Assembly: GCA_029204225.1 (NCBI GenBank)
Contig: CM055095.1
Location: 34,187,078 to 34,251,077, forward strand
Direction: 5' to 3'
DNA from: Diphasiastrum complanatum
Lineage: Eukaryota; Streptophyta; Lycopodiopsida; Lycopodiales; Lycopodiaceae
Length of the DNA: 64,000 bases
Both the position numbers and the translations under genes were made by a program. Below are positions 1 through 11,039 of the stretch, in pieces. The notes beneath the pieces were generated by a model, which saw nothing but the letters and a program-made list of their open reading frames with translations, had not been told where the DNA came from and ran no database searches. The first letter of the stretch is position 1. Every line of letters begins with the position of its first letter.

Positions 1-93
1 AAGATCCCAGCATATAAATACCCTAGATAAGTAATAGTGACCATTTGGCAAACATCCTCGGATGGAAAATGTGTAACGGTAAGGGTGAAAGGC

Positions 94-720
94 TCATGAA
101 TCATGTCGGGAATTAGAAATATCATGAGGCAGATCACAAACCTCAAGCAGAGATCCATGGAATAAAGTGAAAGAAGATACAACCTGATCACCAATAGCGA
201 GGGAACCAGCAAATGTGGACCTGTGAAGAACCCCATAGAAATCAGCAAGAACATCGGCCATAACGGACTCAAGAGATGGAGATACAGAGACCAATGGAGA
301 AGTTACTACACCAATCACCGAATCAGGAGGGCTATCTGAAGTATGCGCAAAAGCAATAGTAGAAATACCACCAAGGTATATGACCTCAATATCAATGAAA
401 CCAAGAATGACCACCGAATACGATATCTGTGAATCAAGGCATATAGGCGCAAGACACATAGCAACAACTTGTAAATCCGGAGCAGCATCAACTTGAATAA
501 GAGGACCCACGGACAGTGAAAGTGAAGTAGCAGCTAATGTATTCTGAATGGAAAGAAGAGCTGCATCATGAGCCTTTGGCAGACTACGCATAAACTGCTT
601 CTCGATAACCAACTGATAGTCACCCTGGGAATCAATACTAGAAAGTAAGTGATGTCGACCAACATGTGTAAAAGATAGTGTCTGCTGACAGCAACAGTAC
701 CAACAAGTGACGAAAACCAA
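94..720 (-). CDS. 208-residue open frame downstream of the outer element's protease, unrecognised
   Basis: An uninterrupted frame of 208 codons lies just downstream (minus strand) of the outer gypsy protease remnant, where a protease-RT linker or the start of RT would be expected. I do not recognise RT motifs in it. The translation is rich in Ser, Val, Leu and Ile with no clear catalytic signature. Because the flanking protease is frameshifted, this is more likely a chance-open piece of degenerate pol than a separate gene. It overlaps the end of the protease remnant in another frame. Confidence 0.25.
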   Translation of the reverse strand: MVFVTCWYCCCQQTLSFTHVGRHHLLSSIDSQGDYQLVIEKQFMRSLPKAHDAALLSIQNTLAATSLSLSVGPLIQVDAAPDLQVVAMCLAPICLDSQISYSVVILGFIDIEVIYLGGISTIAFAHTSDSPPDSVIGVVTSPLVSVSPSLESVMADVLADFYGVLHRSTFAGSLAIGDQVVSSFTLFHGSLLEVCDLPHDISNSRHDS

Positions 721-1436
721 TTTGCACCAAAAATAATGTCATAGTGCTCTAGAGGAATAATACAAAAATCTGTCTGTCCAGAGAAGTCACCAATGCTATA
801 GTCCAATCCTGAAACATCTGAGAACTAAAAAAAGAATGAGAATGAGCAACCTTGACACTAAGAGACTGTGTAGCAGAAATAGGTGTAGCACGAATCCTGG
901 TGGAAATGTAACTACTAATAAATGAATGTGTACTATCTGTATCCACCAAAGCAATATACTCTCGTCCCAGAATGTGAACACATAACTGAATAGAACGAGG
1001 ACCAGGATGCCCACCAGCCCAAGTAGCATAAACAAGTTGTGCATGGCAAGCGGCGGAAGCAGGATCATCAGGAAGTAGGTCAGCCAGTTCATCAACAGAA
1101 TGTGGGTCAGGAGTACCAAAAATCTGGATATAAACATCAAAATCATCAAGAGTAAGAGCCTCATGGTAAAAAACAACAGTAGGAAGACCAGGAGAAACAG
1201 TAGTAGAAGAAGCCAAAGTAGGAGAAGCAGTGGAATGAGAGCAAGAAAAACGAGAAGAAGTGGATAACTCGGGATACTTATGCTGCAAGGTAGTAGCCAA
1301 GGAGATAGCATCTGAGAGAGTAAGAGGATGAAAAGATGAAACATCATATCATAAAGAGTCTCTAAGATCGGCAATAAAATTTGGAATAAGTTCTATAGGA
1401 TGAAGATCAGTACAAAGGTAGGAAAGCTCAATAAAC
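534..1436 (-). pseudogene. Outer gypsy element: gag C-terminal part and aspartic protease, frameshifted
   Basis: Two minus frames join here. The first (1300-749) is Ser/Thr/Pro-rich and then gives ALVDTDSTHSFIS, the position of the retropepsin active site, normally D-[ST]-G. Here the glycine is Asp, so catalysis should be lost. The second frame (806-534) carries on as MDYSIGDFSGQTDFCIIPLE and then YDIIFGANWFSSL, which matches the conserved C-terminal protease block of gypsy elements (YDVILGxDWL). The switch of frame near 750-800 is a frameshift. The upstream end abuts the nested element at 1437; the missing first half of gag continues at 12080. Confidence 0.65.
1432..1436. repeat. Target-site duplication TAAAC, left copy
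   Basis: TAAAC stands directly before the TG of the nested element's LTR. The same five bases follow the CA end of the other LTR at 12075-12079. Five-base duplications are typical of gypsy and copia integration. Confidence 0.85.
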
Positions 1437-2247
1437 TGTAGGGTCGAAGATCTTACGTAATATAGCCCTCCCACCTGTCAACAAGGGTTAGATCACTGGA
1501 TAGGTACCTAACTATGCATAGATGCTACTTTTAGTTAGTTTCCTACTTTCTCCCTTAACTCTACTCACCACTAACACTATTCTCCTTTAACTCTACTCCT
1601 CTACACTAACATTCATCATGATTTGGGTGAAGGGAAGGGATAGAAAAGAAGAGATTGAGAAGAGAAGAGAGAAAGAGAGAGAGATAGAGAGTGAGGGTGG
1701 AGGTTAGCTCAAATGCACATTATACTTGCTAAAGGAAAAACATAAACTATTGAAACCAAAAAGCATGAACTTGAAAGCAATTGAAAACAACAAGAGCAAT
1801 AGCAAGCATTGAATTGCAAATGAGGATGCTTCTCTTCCAAAATTGGTAGAGTTTCCTCCTTCTCATTAAGCATGAAAATAGTGTACAAATGGTGCCTTTT
1901 TTATAAAATGGGGAAGGCCTTTGCCTCTCAATCCTATTGGCTACTATTCACAATGATCCTATCCATTCATCTTGGACCCAACTTGATCCAAGGGTCCACA
2001 AAAAGTACATTAGAAATCACAAGATTCATGTGAGTCCCAATTTGGACCCAACTCTAAAAAGTAATCTCTAAGTTTAAGAATGACATTGGGCCTCTAGTTA
2101 ATTCCAAGGTCCAAGTCACGTTTATTTTATTTACTTTATTTGCGTGCTCATTGGGCCATGGGCTTATACACGCAGGATGCCATGCCCCCGCAACACATTT
2201 TATTGGATGATTTTATTTATTTACACTTTGTTGGGAATACCCCAACA
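1437..2247 (-). repeat. 3' LTR of the nested Tat-like element (811 bp)
   Basis: On the plus strand it begins TGTAGGGTCG and ends ATACCCCAACA. The part from about 1905 to 2247 is nearly identical to 11727-12074. On the minus strand the LTR opens with TGTTGGGG followed closely by TCCCAACA, a small inverted repeat at the very end. The segment 1600-1700 is an AG-rich purine run. Confidence 0.85.
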
Positions 2248-2332
2248 GGACCCACGGCCTGAAGTAGTGCCGGTCCCTCGGCACTCTGCCGGTTTAGTAG
2301 AGCGTTTTTTTCGCTAGTCTTTCCTGGATGAG

Positions 2333-2929
2333 CTAGGTGGTGACGTCCTCCATAAAGTTGAGGCGGTCCAGTTTTTTCAAGTCCTTTGGCGTGTGAAGAA
2401 ACTTGTGGAACCCCCGCAGCCAATCTTGGTTGACCCATATTTGGAATCGGCGTGTCCATGGATCACCCAGAAGCACAACTCGATAATATACACAAGCTAT
2501 TGGCAGCTGATCTTCGACTTTGTCTAAAGGTAGTGCCTTATTAACATCAAAGAATATGGATGGGAGAAAATTGTCCCATTTAGTTTCAATCCCCATCAGA
2601 TGTTCTAAATCTCGGGCGTAAGTGGTTGCCACGCGGACTGTGGGATCAAGGCAATTGAGGCATTGGTTGGCGAATGCGGTGAGAGCCCTTCTGGCGTCTA
2701 CATCCGTAGTCCACCCATATTCTAATTGTATGACCGGCCAATTAAAATTTTGAAGTGTGATCTTGTCCAGAGGGGTGCCGCATTCCGCCCATTTGGATCT
2801 TCGTGGACATGGCAAGAAGTGCGCGTTCACCTGTAATTGTTGTGGACTCGTCACGTAGGCCTTGATGACCGCAGGGTCTCTTTCGAATAACTGTTGATGC
2901 CACTCTAGTTGTGGTTGGAGGGCGGGCAA
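2333..2929 (-). pseudogene. Extra reading frame of the Tat-like element, C-terminal segment (198 aa)
   Basis: A clean 198-codon frame at the 3' end of the element, just before the 3' LTR. The translation is globular in look, with many Trp, Leu and Asp residues (for example QNFNWPVIQLEYGW and PIACVYYRVVLLGDPW). It shows no catalytic motif I recognise, no signal peptide and no membrane span. Codons upstream to about 3100 continue the same product in shifted frames. I infer it is the last part of a long protein encoded after integrase, as known in Athila, Ogre and Grande-like elements. Function is unknown. Confidence 0.5.
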
Positions 2930-3225
2930 TGCTTGCAGTTCATTTCCCTTTATGGTTAGAGCTGAGAACGATATCTGCCAGCCACTTCTTGATGACTCAT
3001 GAGGACGTTTGATAAAAATTCATTGATTTTCTCCTTCACGGACTTCGGTCTTTGGAAGGCCCGGCTGGCAGATATTGTACGCGAACCTTTGGATGATGTT
3101 GCTTGGCTTTGGCTGGTGGTTGCGCCTTGGCCCTAGTCTCGCGTCTCAGCAGCCGCATCCGTCTGCCCTTGGTCTTGGCCTTTGGACCCTTGATCTATTT
3201 GAGATCCCTCTGCTGTCTGCTGGCT

Positions 3226-4077
3226 CTAATCTTGGCTGGTACTAGCCTGTGCAGCGTCAAAATTAGGTGGCAGTGGAATTACCATCGGGGTGGGTTGGGC
3301 CTTCACGTCCATGAATTTTTGGCACGCCTTGAGGGCTTGCTTGGACTGGGCGAGCTCATGAGTTGCACTTGTCCGATACTTGTTGAATTCTGTCTGGTAG
3401 CTGTTTAAGGTTTGGCTATAAACCTGCACCTGATGCCGTAGAAGATTCATCTCTGATTGAGAAAGCGGCCTTGAGTCCGGTGTAGGTTGAGCTAACTAAG
3501 CGAGCTTTTCGTCTTGTAGGGCTTTGACCTCCGTCCCCAGGCACATATTCTCTGCTTCCAAAAGGGTAAGTTGCGCTTGGATGGGGGCAAGTCGTTGGGA
3601 TGCTTCATCTTGAAGCTCTTCCACCTTCGTGGAGGCCTCAGTCAGTGCATTGGAGAGGCTTTGGATATATTTATTGAGGCCCTCCTCCTTCTGTTGTAGC
3701 TTGGCAATCTCCTGGTGCCCTGCTTGTTTGTATTGCTGAGCCAAAATCAGCTCTTGCTGCAGCTTGGTGAGGTCTACTCGCAGCTGCGTATTACTTGTCA
3801 CCAGGTGTAGTACCCTGCTTTCCAGAATAGCTTTGGCTGCTACCGCATCCAAGATGTATTCTCTCAGAGTTTGGTAAGTCGTCATTAGATCTGTGGGAGC
3901 AGCCGGTACACTGGCACTGGCAGAGGCTTGTGGTGTATCTGTCCCGACGACTTGTGGAATCCCATTATCATTGTCTTCTATCATGTTCTCATTGGACCTG
4001 ATGCCATCTGGGGTGGTAGGATCAGTCCGATCTGGCAATGGTACAAACACTGTTTGGACAAATGCGTCATCAGGCAA
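3226..4077 (-). pseudogene. Extra reading frame of the Tat-like element, coiled-coil segment
   Basis: Frame 4077-3496 (193 aa) begins acidic and Pro/Ser-rich and then becomes a long heptad-like helix from about residue 80 to the end, rich in Leu, Gln, Glu and Ala (LRVDLTKLQQELILAQQ, IQAQLTLLEAENMCLGTEV). After a stop the same helical character resumes in 3450-3226 (HELAQSKQALKACQKFMDV). A coiled coil suggests oligomerisation. Stop codons and frame changes show decay. It sits between the Ser/Thr-rich part (4246-4977) and the Trp-rich part (2333-2929) of the same presumed protein. Confidence 0.5.
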
Positions 4078-4245
4078 CGATTGGTTGCCCTCGGCAACCT
4101 TTGTTGGCGAACCGGGTGGGGTTTGAGAAATAACTGTGGAAACGGGGGTGAGGACGGTTTGTCCGAACGAGAGGATGGGAGGAACAGAGGGAAACTAGAG
4201 GGTGGTGTGGAGTATGGAAGAAGGTGAGGATGGAGCAGAAAGTGT

Positions 4246-5418
4246 CTAGCATGTGGGTGAAAAATTGATAACTTGCATCCATGCCAAAGTGTCGGGGGAT
4301 AGTTGTGAATCAAAACGATTGAATGGAATGAAAGCAATGGTGGCGACAGGAGTGATGGAAGATGCGATGGTGATGGATGGAGTAGTGGATACTAGAAGAG
4401 AACTAGGAGTGGTATCAACAGAAGAAACGGGGATGGAGACAAAAATAGATGTGGATGGAACAGGAAGAGAGATAGCGACAACAGAAATCGGAGTGGGGGG
4501 TTGCACGGAAGAAGATGTGGCGGTTGTTGATGGGGTGGTTAGTGCGGTAGTGGAGGTGCGTCTTCGGGTAGCAGGTGGAGATGTGGATGTAGAGGCAACA
4601 TCACGCATTCGTTTGCTGGCCGTTGTGTTAATAGCTATAGGTTGGGAGGTGGTGGATGCTTGAGATGGCGGATTAAGGTTAGTAGGTGGCACGAGGGTAG
4701 ACAAAAGGGATGAGCGTTGGAAATCACACACTTTCGTCTCGAGAAGTGCATAGGCAAAGTTACACAATAGGGGGCCTGCTGCGATTTGCTCACGGTTGTT
4801 GGGTTTGATGGAGTTGGTTAGTTCTCGAATAAGGAAGCTATGCCAGTCGTATGGCACAACGGAGGGACCAGGAAATTCCAGAAAGGATTCCACTATCTGA
4901 CTCAGCAGCGTAGACTGGATTATGTCCTTGTGAAATGTTGAAATAACCAAAAAGTTATTCAACAGATGCGCAGCCACCTGAAACGGATTCCGTGATAGCT
5001 TCTATCAAGTAACCATTGTTAGTCTGGATGGGGATTTCTGGTGTGGTTTGGGTGATGAATGATTTGATCAGAGCTTTGGCGTGGCGATGGGAGATGGGTT
5101 GACGATCCCCGGACATAATGCCAATGTGACCATCGAGTCGGCATTAATCCTGACCTTGTACGTGGTACCTTGGTACAGGAAGTGGAAACGAGCCTTGTTC
5201 TCATCCCAGGTGGCGTAAGTGTGAAGGGCGAGGCCCATGTTAATCTTTGAATGGAAGAGCGTCGGGTAAAAACCCATTGCCGCTAGAAGTGGACCAGCTG
5301 TTTGTAGCCATGGTTGGATCAGAGCATCAGAGGGTAGAGGCCAAATCTATGTGGCCTCGAGGATGTCACGCTGGATCACCTGTTTGGCGCCAGAGTCTTC
5401 AGAGGATGAGGAGGCCAT
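4246..5418 (-). pseudogene. Extra reading frame of the Tat-like element, N-terminal segment
   Basis: The likely start is the ATG at 5418 (MASSSSEDSGAK), with an in-frame TAG at codon 24 (5347-5349). The same frame then runs to about 5068 (MGFYPTLFHSKINMGL, YQGTTYKVRINADSM). After a frameshift and stops it continues in 4977-4246: an ordered stretch (PYDWHSFLIRELTNSI) followed by about 120 residues of very low-complexity Ser, Thr and Pro with a basic patch (SKRMRD, RRRTST). This order, a globular N-terminus then a disordered linker, resembles the ORF1-like or env-position proteins of large plant gypsy elements only in position. No homology is claimed. Confidence 0.45.
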
Positions 5419-6543
5419 GTTAGCAGTGATGATTAGTGGTCGAAAAAATAGAAAAAACGGTGGAAAATGGAAAAGGGTGTGGAAACGACAGAAAACTGTG
5501 AATAACGAGTGTTGGATGATAAGGAGTGTAGTTCAGAGTGCAGATCGGTGTTCAGTAATATCATATGACAGCTGGTAGGAAGTTTGTTTGCAAATGGAGA
5601 ACTTGGTAATTTCAGAGTAAATTTCGACAGAGCTTCGCTAGCAAAGGTGACAAATGACTCGAATTCAGCCCTTATGTAGCGGAATTTAGAGTGCGTATTA
5701 GGTGAAATCCACTTTCCCTTGTTCAGTTCCACCCAAATTTTGGCAGGCACCTTCCTAACAAAATTCTAAGACCTCAGGGAAGTCTGCGAGAGTTCAGAAG
5801 GTGATTTGACTTCTATGCGAAGGTTCTGCAAGGGTTCAGACTATCTGCGAGGGTTCAACTCTCGCAAGAAGTGATCTCTCACACAACTTGTTCATGTGAT
5901 TGGATTTTCAAGATCAGACCATGTAGACAGGCTAATTTCACTGCTCTGATTCCATTTAGGCGCCTTGCGATGGTTGGTAAGATGATCTTGATGCTCTACA
6001 AGGGTTCTGAAAATTTAGCTTCTGGGAACTCTCTCATACACTAAAAAATGATGATTCCTCCATCAAAAACTCTCACAGCGATTTTCTTGGATGCATCTAG
6101 GTCATATCTGGTGACTGTCCAATTTTCAAGAGCTATCTCCCAGGGGATCTCAAAAAATCATGAAAAAAGTGCTCTTTCAGAGTGTTTTTTGATGAGATCT
6201 CGAGATTTTTTGATTTTTAACTTTTGTAAATTGGTAATCAGCTTCATCCAGGCTTGATCTGACTGTTGGTGGTTCTCTGGAAGTTCTGATGGATTCTTGG
6301 TAGTAGATCCATCAGTCAATCTGATGATCTGCTTCCTTTTTATACTATTTGGATCTAGATCCTCCTTGGATTCTGATGGTTTTCTCCGATCTTGTTAGAT
6401 CTGGCTGAATCTTGATGGATCTAGCTTGATTTGGCTTGATCTCCTTAGATCTAGCGGTGATGGCTTAGCAGATTAGCTTTTTGTAACATGCCACCCCCAA
6501 TTTGGATCTGTCTCACTATGGTGGCCAGTACTTGTGCAACCGG
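5419..6543. other. Non-coding spacer between integrase and the extra frame, with motif array and GATCT-rich stretch
   Basis: No credible reading frame. From about 5770 to 6080 it holds several copies of the TGCGAGAGTT/AACTCTCGCA motif, including a near-palindrome at 5847-5865. From about 6300 to 6480 it is full of GATCT and GATCTGAT words with a TATA-like run (TTTTTATACTATTT). The 5' leader of the same element (10840-11715) has the same two ingredients. An internal promoter or leader for the extra frame is possible, but this is inference. Confidence 0.5.
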
Positions 6544-7738
6544 CTATCGTTGATGGGTGTGTCGAATGGCGTCCCATCTAGCTTTTCTAAATTCACCTTT
6601 GCCAGTGAATTTTAACTTTCCCTTGATCACCTTGGTTTTATACATCAAGACCAGATCTTCTGAACGAAGATCCTTCTTTTGTAATCTACGATCGTGCCAA
6701 GCTTTGCATCTTTTCTTTTCAGTTGCCAATGCATGCTCATCTAGTAAGCGTGTTTCACAGAGTTTATGCAGAGCTTCGTGGCGTAGCTGTAGAGATTTGG
6801 ACTCATTAAGATGTTGCACGGTGGCAATCCTTAATGAAGGAACTAAAAACTCTACTAGCATCACATCATCCTGACCATATACCAATTGGAAGGGTGTTTG
6901 ATCAATGCTTTCTTTATATGTTGTCCTGAGTGGCCCACAGTGCAGCATGCAACTTGTGTTCCCAATCTGATTTGTTAGCTTCAACTGTTTTCGTGAGCAC
7001 GCTACACCGGATCTTATTGGATGATTCTGCTTGCCCATTACCATGAGGATAATAAGGCGTACTGGTTCTGTGGATCACGAAGAATTCCTCCAATAGGACC
7101 TTGATGGTCTCATTGATGAAATGTATTACGCGATCACTGACTAGCTCCACTGGGCATCCGAAGCGCACAATGATATTTTCATAGAGGAACTTGGCAGTGG
7201 TCCTAGCATCAGCTACTCTTACTGACTTGGCTTCGACCCATTTGGTGAGGTAGTCTGTGGCTACAATTATGTATCGAGCCTGGGAACTCCTTGCTGCAAG
7301 GTGAATTGGACCAATATAATCCAATCCCCATTTTTCAACATTGCTTGGGCTAAGACTGGGTGCAGTAGATCATAGTTCAATCTCGTTGGTCTCCTTGCCC
7401 TTTGGCACACATCGCACTTTTTCAAGTATTCCTCCGTGTCCTTATAAATCGTTGGCCACCAACATCCTGATTGCAGGATCTTGCGAACTGTAATGTCAGA
7501 TTCACAATGGCCCCCACCCATGCCTTCATGTGAAAGCGAAATGATCTGGGTGGTCTCATGAGGAAGAATACACCGCTGAAGAATTCCATCAAGACCTCTT
7601 TGGTACAACTGGCCGACAATCAGCTGATAAGGTCTAGCCTTCAAGATCAATTTTTGTTGTTCCGCATTTGGTAGTGATTTAGATATTCAACAATGTCGGC
7701 AGCCCATTCTGGTATAACGTCCTCCACATCGGAGCAGC
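6544..7738 (-). pseudogene. Tat-like integrase (zinc-binding, catalytic core, C-terminus), frameshifted
   Basis: From 7738 the tail after RNase H leads into 7650-7267, with the H-H-C-C zinc-binding region (SLSHEGMGGGHCESD, then CDVCQRARRP). The core is in 7324-6914: first Asp in MDYIGPIHL, the diagnostic IIVATDYLTKWVEAKS, second Asp in ELVSDRVIHF, and Glu in HGNGQAESSNK, so the D,D,E triad is visible. The C-terminal part continues in 7044-6544 in another frame (PFQLVYGQDDVMLVEF, KARWDAIRHT). At least two frame changes break the protein. Upstream, RT and RNase H are missing; the sequence at 7739 switches to an inverted protease segment. Confidence 0.8.
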
Positions 7739-8905
7739 ATGGGAAAGTAAGAAACACAACATCACTTTGCCAATCAAACACAAGAGATACGAGGACGAGG
7801 CAACTGTGGTAGATGGAGGATCAGGTGTCAATCTGATCTCCACTACTTTATATGAAAAATGGGGTCTACAAGGATTGAAGCCAGCAAGATTCGCCATCAA
7901 GCTAGCAGATCAATCCTGTGTGAAACCAAAAGGTGTAGTTGTCGATATCCCCGTAAAGATAGCAGACATGCAGTTTGTGATCATTTTTGTAGTCATGGAT
8001 ATACCTGAATCTCCATCTGCATGAATAGAGAACAGGCTGTAAAGGTTGATCCAACCACATGGGTGGTGAAACCTATTGCACCCAAGTCTGATGATGGATC
8101 ATCCACGACAAATCATATGATTAATTGCCCAAGGCCAACCAAGGGAGGTCACTATCATTCAGAGACGGATGTTGTGAGATGGACAGATTAATTAGCAACT
8201 ATTGAATGCCAGGCATGTCAATATGAATCAGATCCAGAACCTAGTACATCTTTGCCCAAATGTTACACTATGGACACACCAATCACATTTGGAGTGAATA
8301 TGATAAACGTAGCATGGATGTTAGCGGAGCCTATTGAGAACCTAGTGGACAATGATCTAGTCCCTTGGCAACATGCTCTAACCTATAATAAGGAGATTGA
8401 GCTGATTGATGAACAAGTCCTACACCACATGGACCCAGATCATTACGGAACCAAGAAGGTACCAACTCAACCACCACAAAAGTCTACTATGGCAAAAGTC
8501 TCAAGGATCGATCCACCCAAGGCACCTGCGAATAAGAAGAATCAGTTGAAGCAACACTACAACCAGGTGATCTGATGGAGTGACCTACTCGAAGAGGCGA
8601 TAGCTACAGTGGACGTTGATATTCGCAACCATGAGGTGAATGTCACGGCAGTCCCGAAAAAAGACAACAAGGATGAACCCACCAAAATGACAAAAAAAGA
8701 CAAAAAAAAGGTGTTGGATTCCTTAAAGTCAATCCAGTTGGACTCAGACACAGCGTCATCTTCTACACAGGTGACAGAAAATCAAAAAATGACCAGTCGG
8801 TCCAAGATCAATATGCTGAAAGAGGAATCTCGACGAGTTCCAATTCACGATATGCCTGATACTTTCAAGATTTGGATGACATGGTAATCATGATGTCGCA
8901 AGCCC
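7739..8905 (+). pseudogene. Inverted protease/linker segment of the Tat-like element
   Basis: This block reads on the plus strand although gag and integrase on both sides read on the minus strand. The frame 7767-8024 has a retropepsin-type site VVDGGSGVNLIS followed by KPARFAIKLADQS. The frames 8252-8575 and 8609-8887 match the protease-RT linker found in the normal orientation at 33089-33794 (TPITFGVNMINVAWM against TPITFPLNVLNVAWI; ALTYNKEIELIDEQVLHHMD against ALTYDDNAELTDEQILNHMD). It is therefore a piece of the same family turned round. Stops separate the pieces. Confidence 0.75.
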
Positions 8906-10840
8906 AGCGAGAACCTAATCAAAGTCAGGTTCGCTTGTGCTGGAATCCGCAGTAGTTTTTCGAGTGGCAAACTAACATGGCTTGGCAGCAAAAGTGTGAG
9001 CCTTTCAGTGTCTGGTTCCTCGGGCTCCACCATGTGAAAAGGTGGTTCATGTTGGTGCAACCGATCATTCTGATCAGTGCGCAGTGGCGAGCCCGCTTGT
9101 GGTTCCCGTTCGACGCCGACTAGAGGTTCTGTGGGATTGTCTCTTTCTTGCTCTTTTTCCTCCACTTGTGCTTCTTGTACTGAGTGTCTTATTTTATGGT
9201 ACTATCTTCTCTCTTCCCTCACATTTGGATATGGCGCTGAAGTTGAGGGTTGGTCTTCAGTGACCGATGGTGGTGGTGAGGGAGTCACTTCCTTTCTCTT
9301 CTGTGCTCGCATAGCAGCTAACACAGGGGCGTGGAATTGTCGACCTTCCGATGACATCCCTGCTGGAACTACTGGTTGCTGTATGGCAACAAAATTAAGA
9401 GGTGCACTGGTTCCAGGTTTAAATGGACAACTCTTGTAATAGTGTCCATAACCGCATTCTCGACAGGAGATTGTATATTGTCCCTTGTAGGGACATTCTG
9501 CTATTCTCTGTCCTTTGCTGCATCCGTAGCAGTCGTAATTTCTTTCGCCTTGGCACTGAGTTTGAGCTGCATAGGCCAAACATATTCATTTATGACAGGA
9601 TCCATAAATGGTTCATCTGGTCCATACCATTGTTGCTGCTAAGGTTGAGGTGGCATTTGCATCTCTGATTCTGTTGCTGTCAGATTTACATGGGCCACTT
9701 GTTGATTGGTTGGCCCTGGTGGAGCAAGTAAGGCCATACGCTGTGGTTGATTTGGTGCGCCGTACCTTGGTGCCGCGTTGGGTACCCCTTGATGATAAGA
9801 ATAGGAAGTCTGATAAGGACTTCTCTTCTGTTGAATAATCCGGGGATTAAACAGGCAAATGTCGTATCGTGTGATGTTGCATTGCACAGATGGCAGAATC
9901 TATGTGTTAGTCTCAGATTTTGCTTTAGGACTGGACACTCGTTTGTTGTATGGTTTTGCGTGCATACTGAACACCATACATTCTCTTGTCAAGGATACTA
10001 CAGCTGGTTTGGTTTCGATTGGTGTGGAGTTACTGCTACAGTTCCCTGTAAGGCTTTCAGTTTTTGGTCAAACTGCGTCCTAAGTTGCTCCATCTACTAT
10101 TTGTGTAATTTTGTCATTTGTTTCAACAGTAGTTTTGTGGATAGAGCGGATGTGTTTGATGATAATGATGATGTGATCGAGGGAGTAGGAGTGTGGGTGG
10201 AAGGATATTCGTCGTCAGATCCCTCATCCTCTTCCCGGATGGCATGTTTCATAGCTTCTTGTAGAGCAGCGTACTGCTCCTGACGTTTTAGTTTTCTTTT
10301 GATGCTTTGTGGTAATCCGGCTAGGAACCACATGATCAGGAGTTAGGACTGCACTGCACTCGGATCGTAGATGTTTGAACCCTTCAATATAATCTCGGAC
10401 CCTTTCTCATTTTCCCATCTTGACTTTGCTCAGCAAGAGAAACGGGTCTTCCAGATACTTTCTTGGTTTAAAGCGCGTAATGAGAGCCGTTTTAACCGCT
10501 TCCCAGGTGGATTTTTCTTCCTCTGACAAGTTGAAAAACCAATCCTAAGCCACTGCCAGTAAGGACATAGGGAATAGCATCAGCTTCTCCGTAGGTGTCC
10601 GTTCGCCATAGATTTCACAAGCTTGCTCGTAGATCTAGAGGAATCAGATGGGATCTGATGATCCATCGTCTTTTGGTATTTCCATTCGTGGTGCTCTCCG
10701 GATTGCTTGCAAGGGAGCGACAGGTATGGGTTGGCCCACTGGATCCATTAGTGCTGGTTTCGGTTCTGCCTCTTGTTGCACAGCTGCTAATCTAGGAAGG
10801 TGTGGTGTCTAATTTGCTATCCTTCGTGCTATTGATCGTC
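8906..10840 (-). pseudogene. Tat-like gag with Retrotrans_gag core and zinc knuckles, degenerate
   Basis: Minus frames between about 10700 and 10340 give the capsid core (DWFFNLSEEEKSTWEAV, then ITRFKPRKYLEDPFLLLSK), typical of gypsy gag, with in-frame stops. It continues through 10333-10097 (MWFLAGLPQSIKRKLKRQ, then acidic and Ser-rich) and 9887-9639. The frame 9579-9202 holds two knuckle-like boxes: YGCSKGQRIAEC, with Arg where His is expected, and CRECGYGHYYKSC, which fits C-X2-C-X4-H-X4-C. Gag packages the RNA and forms the particle. The downstream end meets the inverted protease block near 8905. Confidence 0.7.
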
Positions 10841-11039
10841 CCGATTTCAGATTCATCCGATGGTGGGTTCCAAAGTGATTGGATCTTGCTTATACAGTAG
10901 GATGCAGTCTGGATCTTCAAGGATCTGATCGATCTGATCGGCCAGAAGTGAATTTTAGGCCTTTTACGATGGTTTTTCCTTGATAACGTTTTACTCCTAG
11001 CACTGATTGACCTGAGATTTTGACAGTATATGGATTTGA
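10841..11039. other. GATCT-rich part of the Tat-like 5' leader
   Basis: Untranslated leader between the motif array and gag (minus-strand order: LTR, array, this stretch, gag). It contains clustered GATCTGATC words (10921-10942) much like 6300-6480. No reading frame or other feature is seen. Confidence 0.4.

Noticed and set aside
796-1374. 192-residue minus frame, extremely Leu-rich, looks like a membrane protein
   Set aside because: It is the wrong-frame shadow of the Ser/Pro-rich gag-protease frame of the outer gypsy element.
4253-4663. 136-residue plus frame rich in Gly, Val and Asp
   Set aside because: Antisense of the low-complexity Ser/Thr region of the extra frame; no independent support.
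2333-5418. Envelope-like gene of an endogenous retrovirus
   Set aside because: Position after integrase fits, but no signal peptide, membrane anchor or cleavage site is visible.
9042-10283. Several plus-strand frames up to 178 residues
   Set aside because: They lie antisense to the Tat-like gag and its zinc knuckles and show no motifs.
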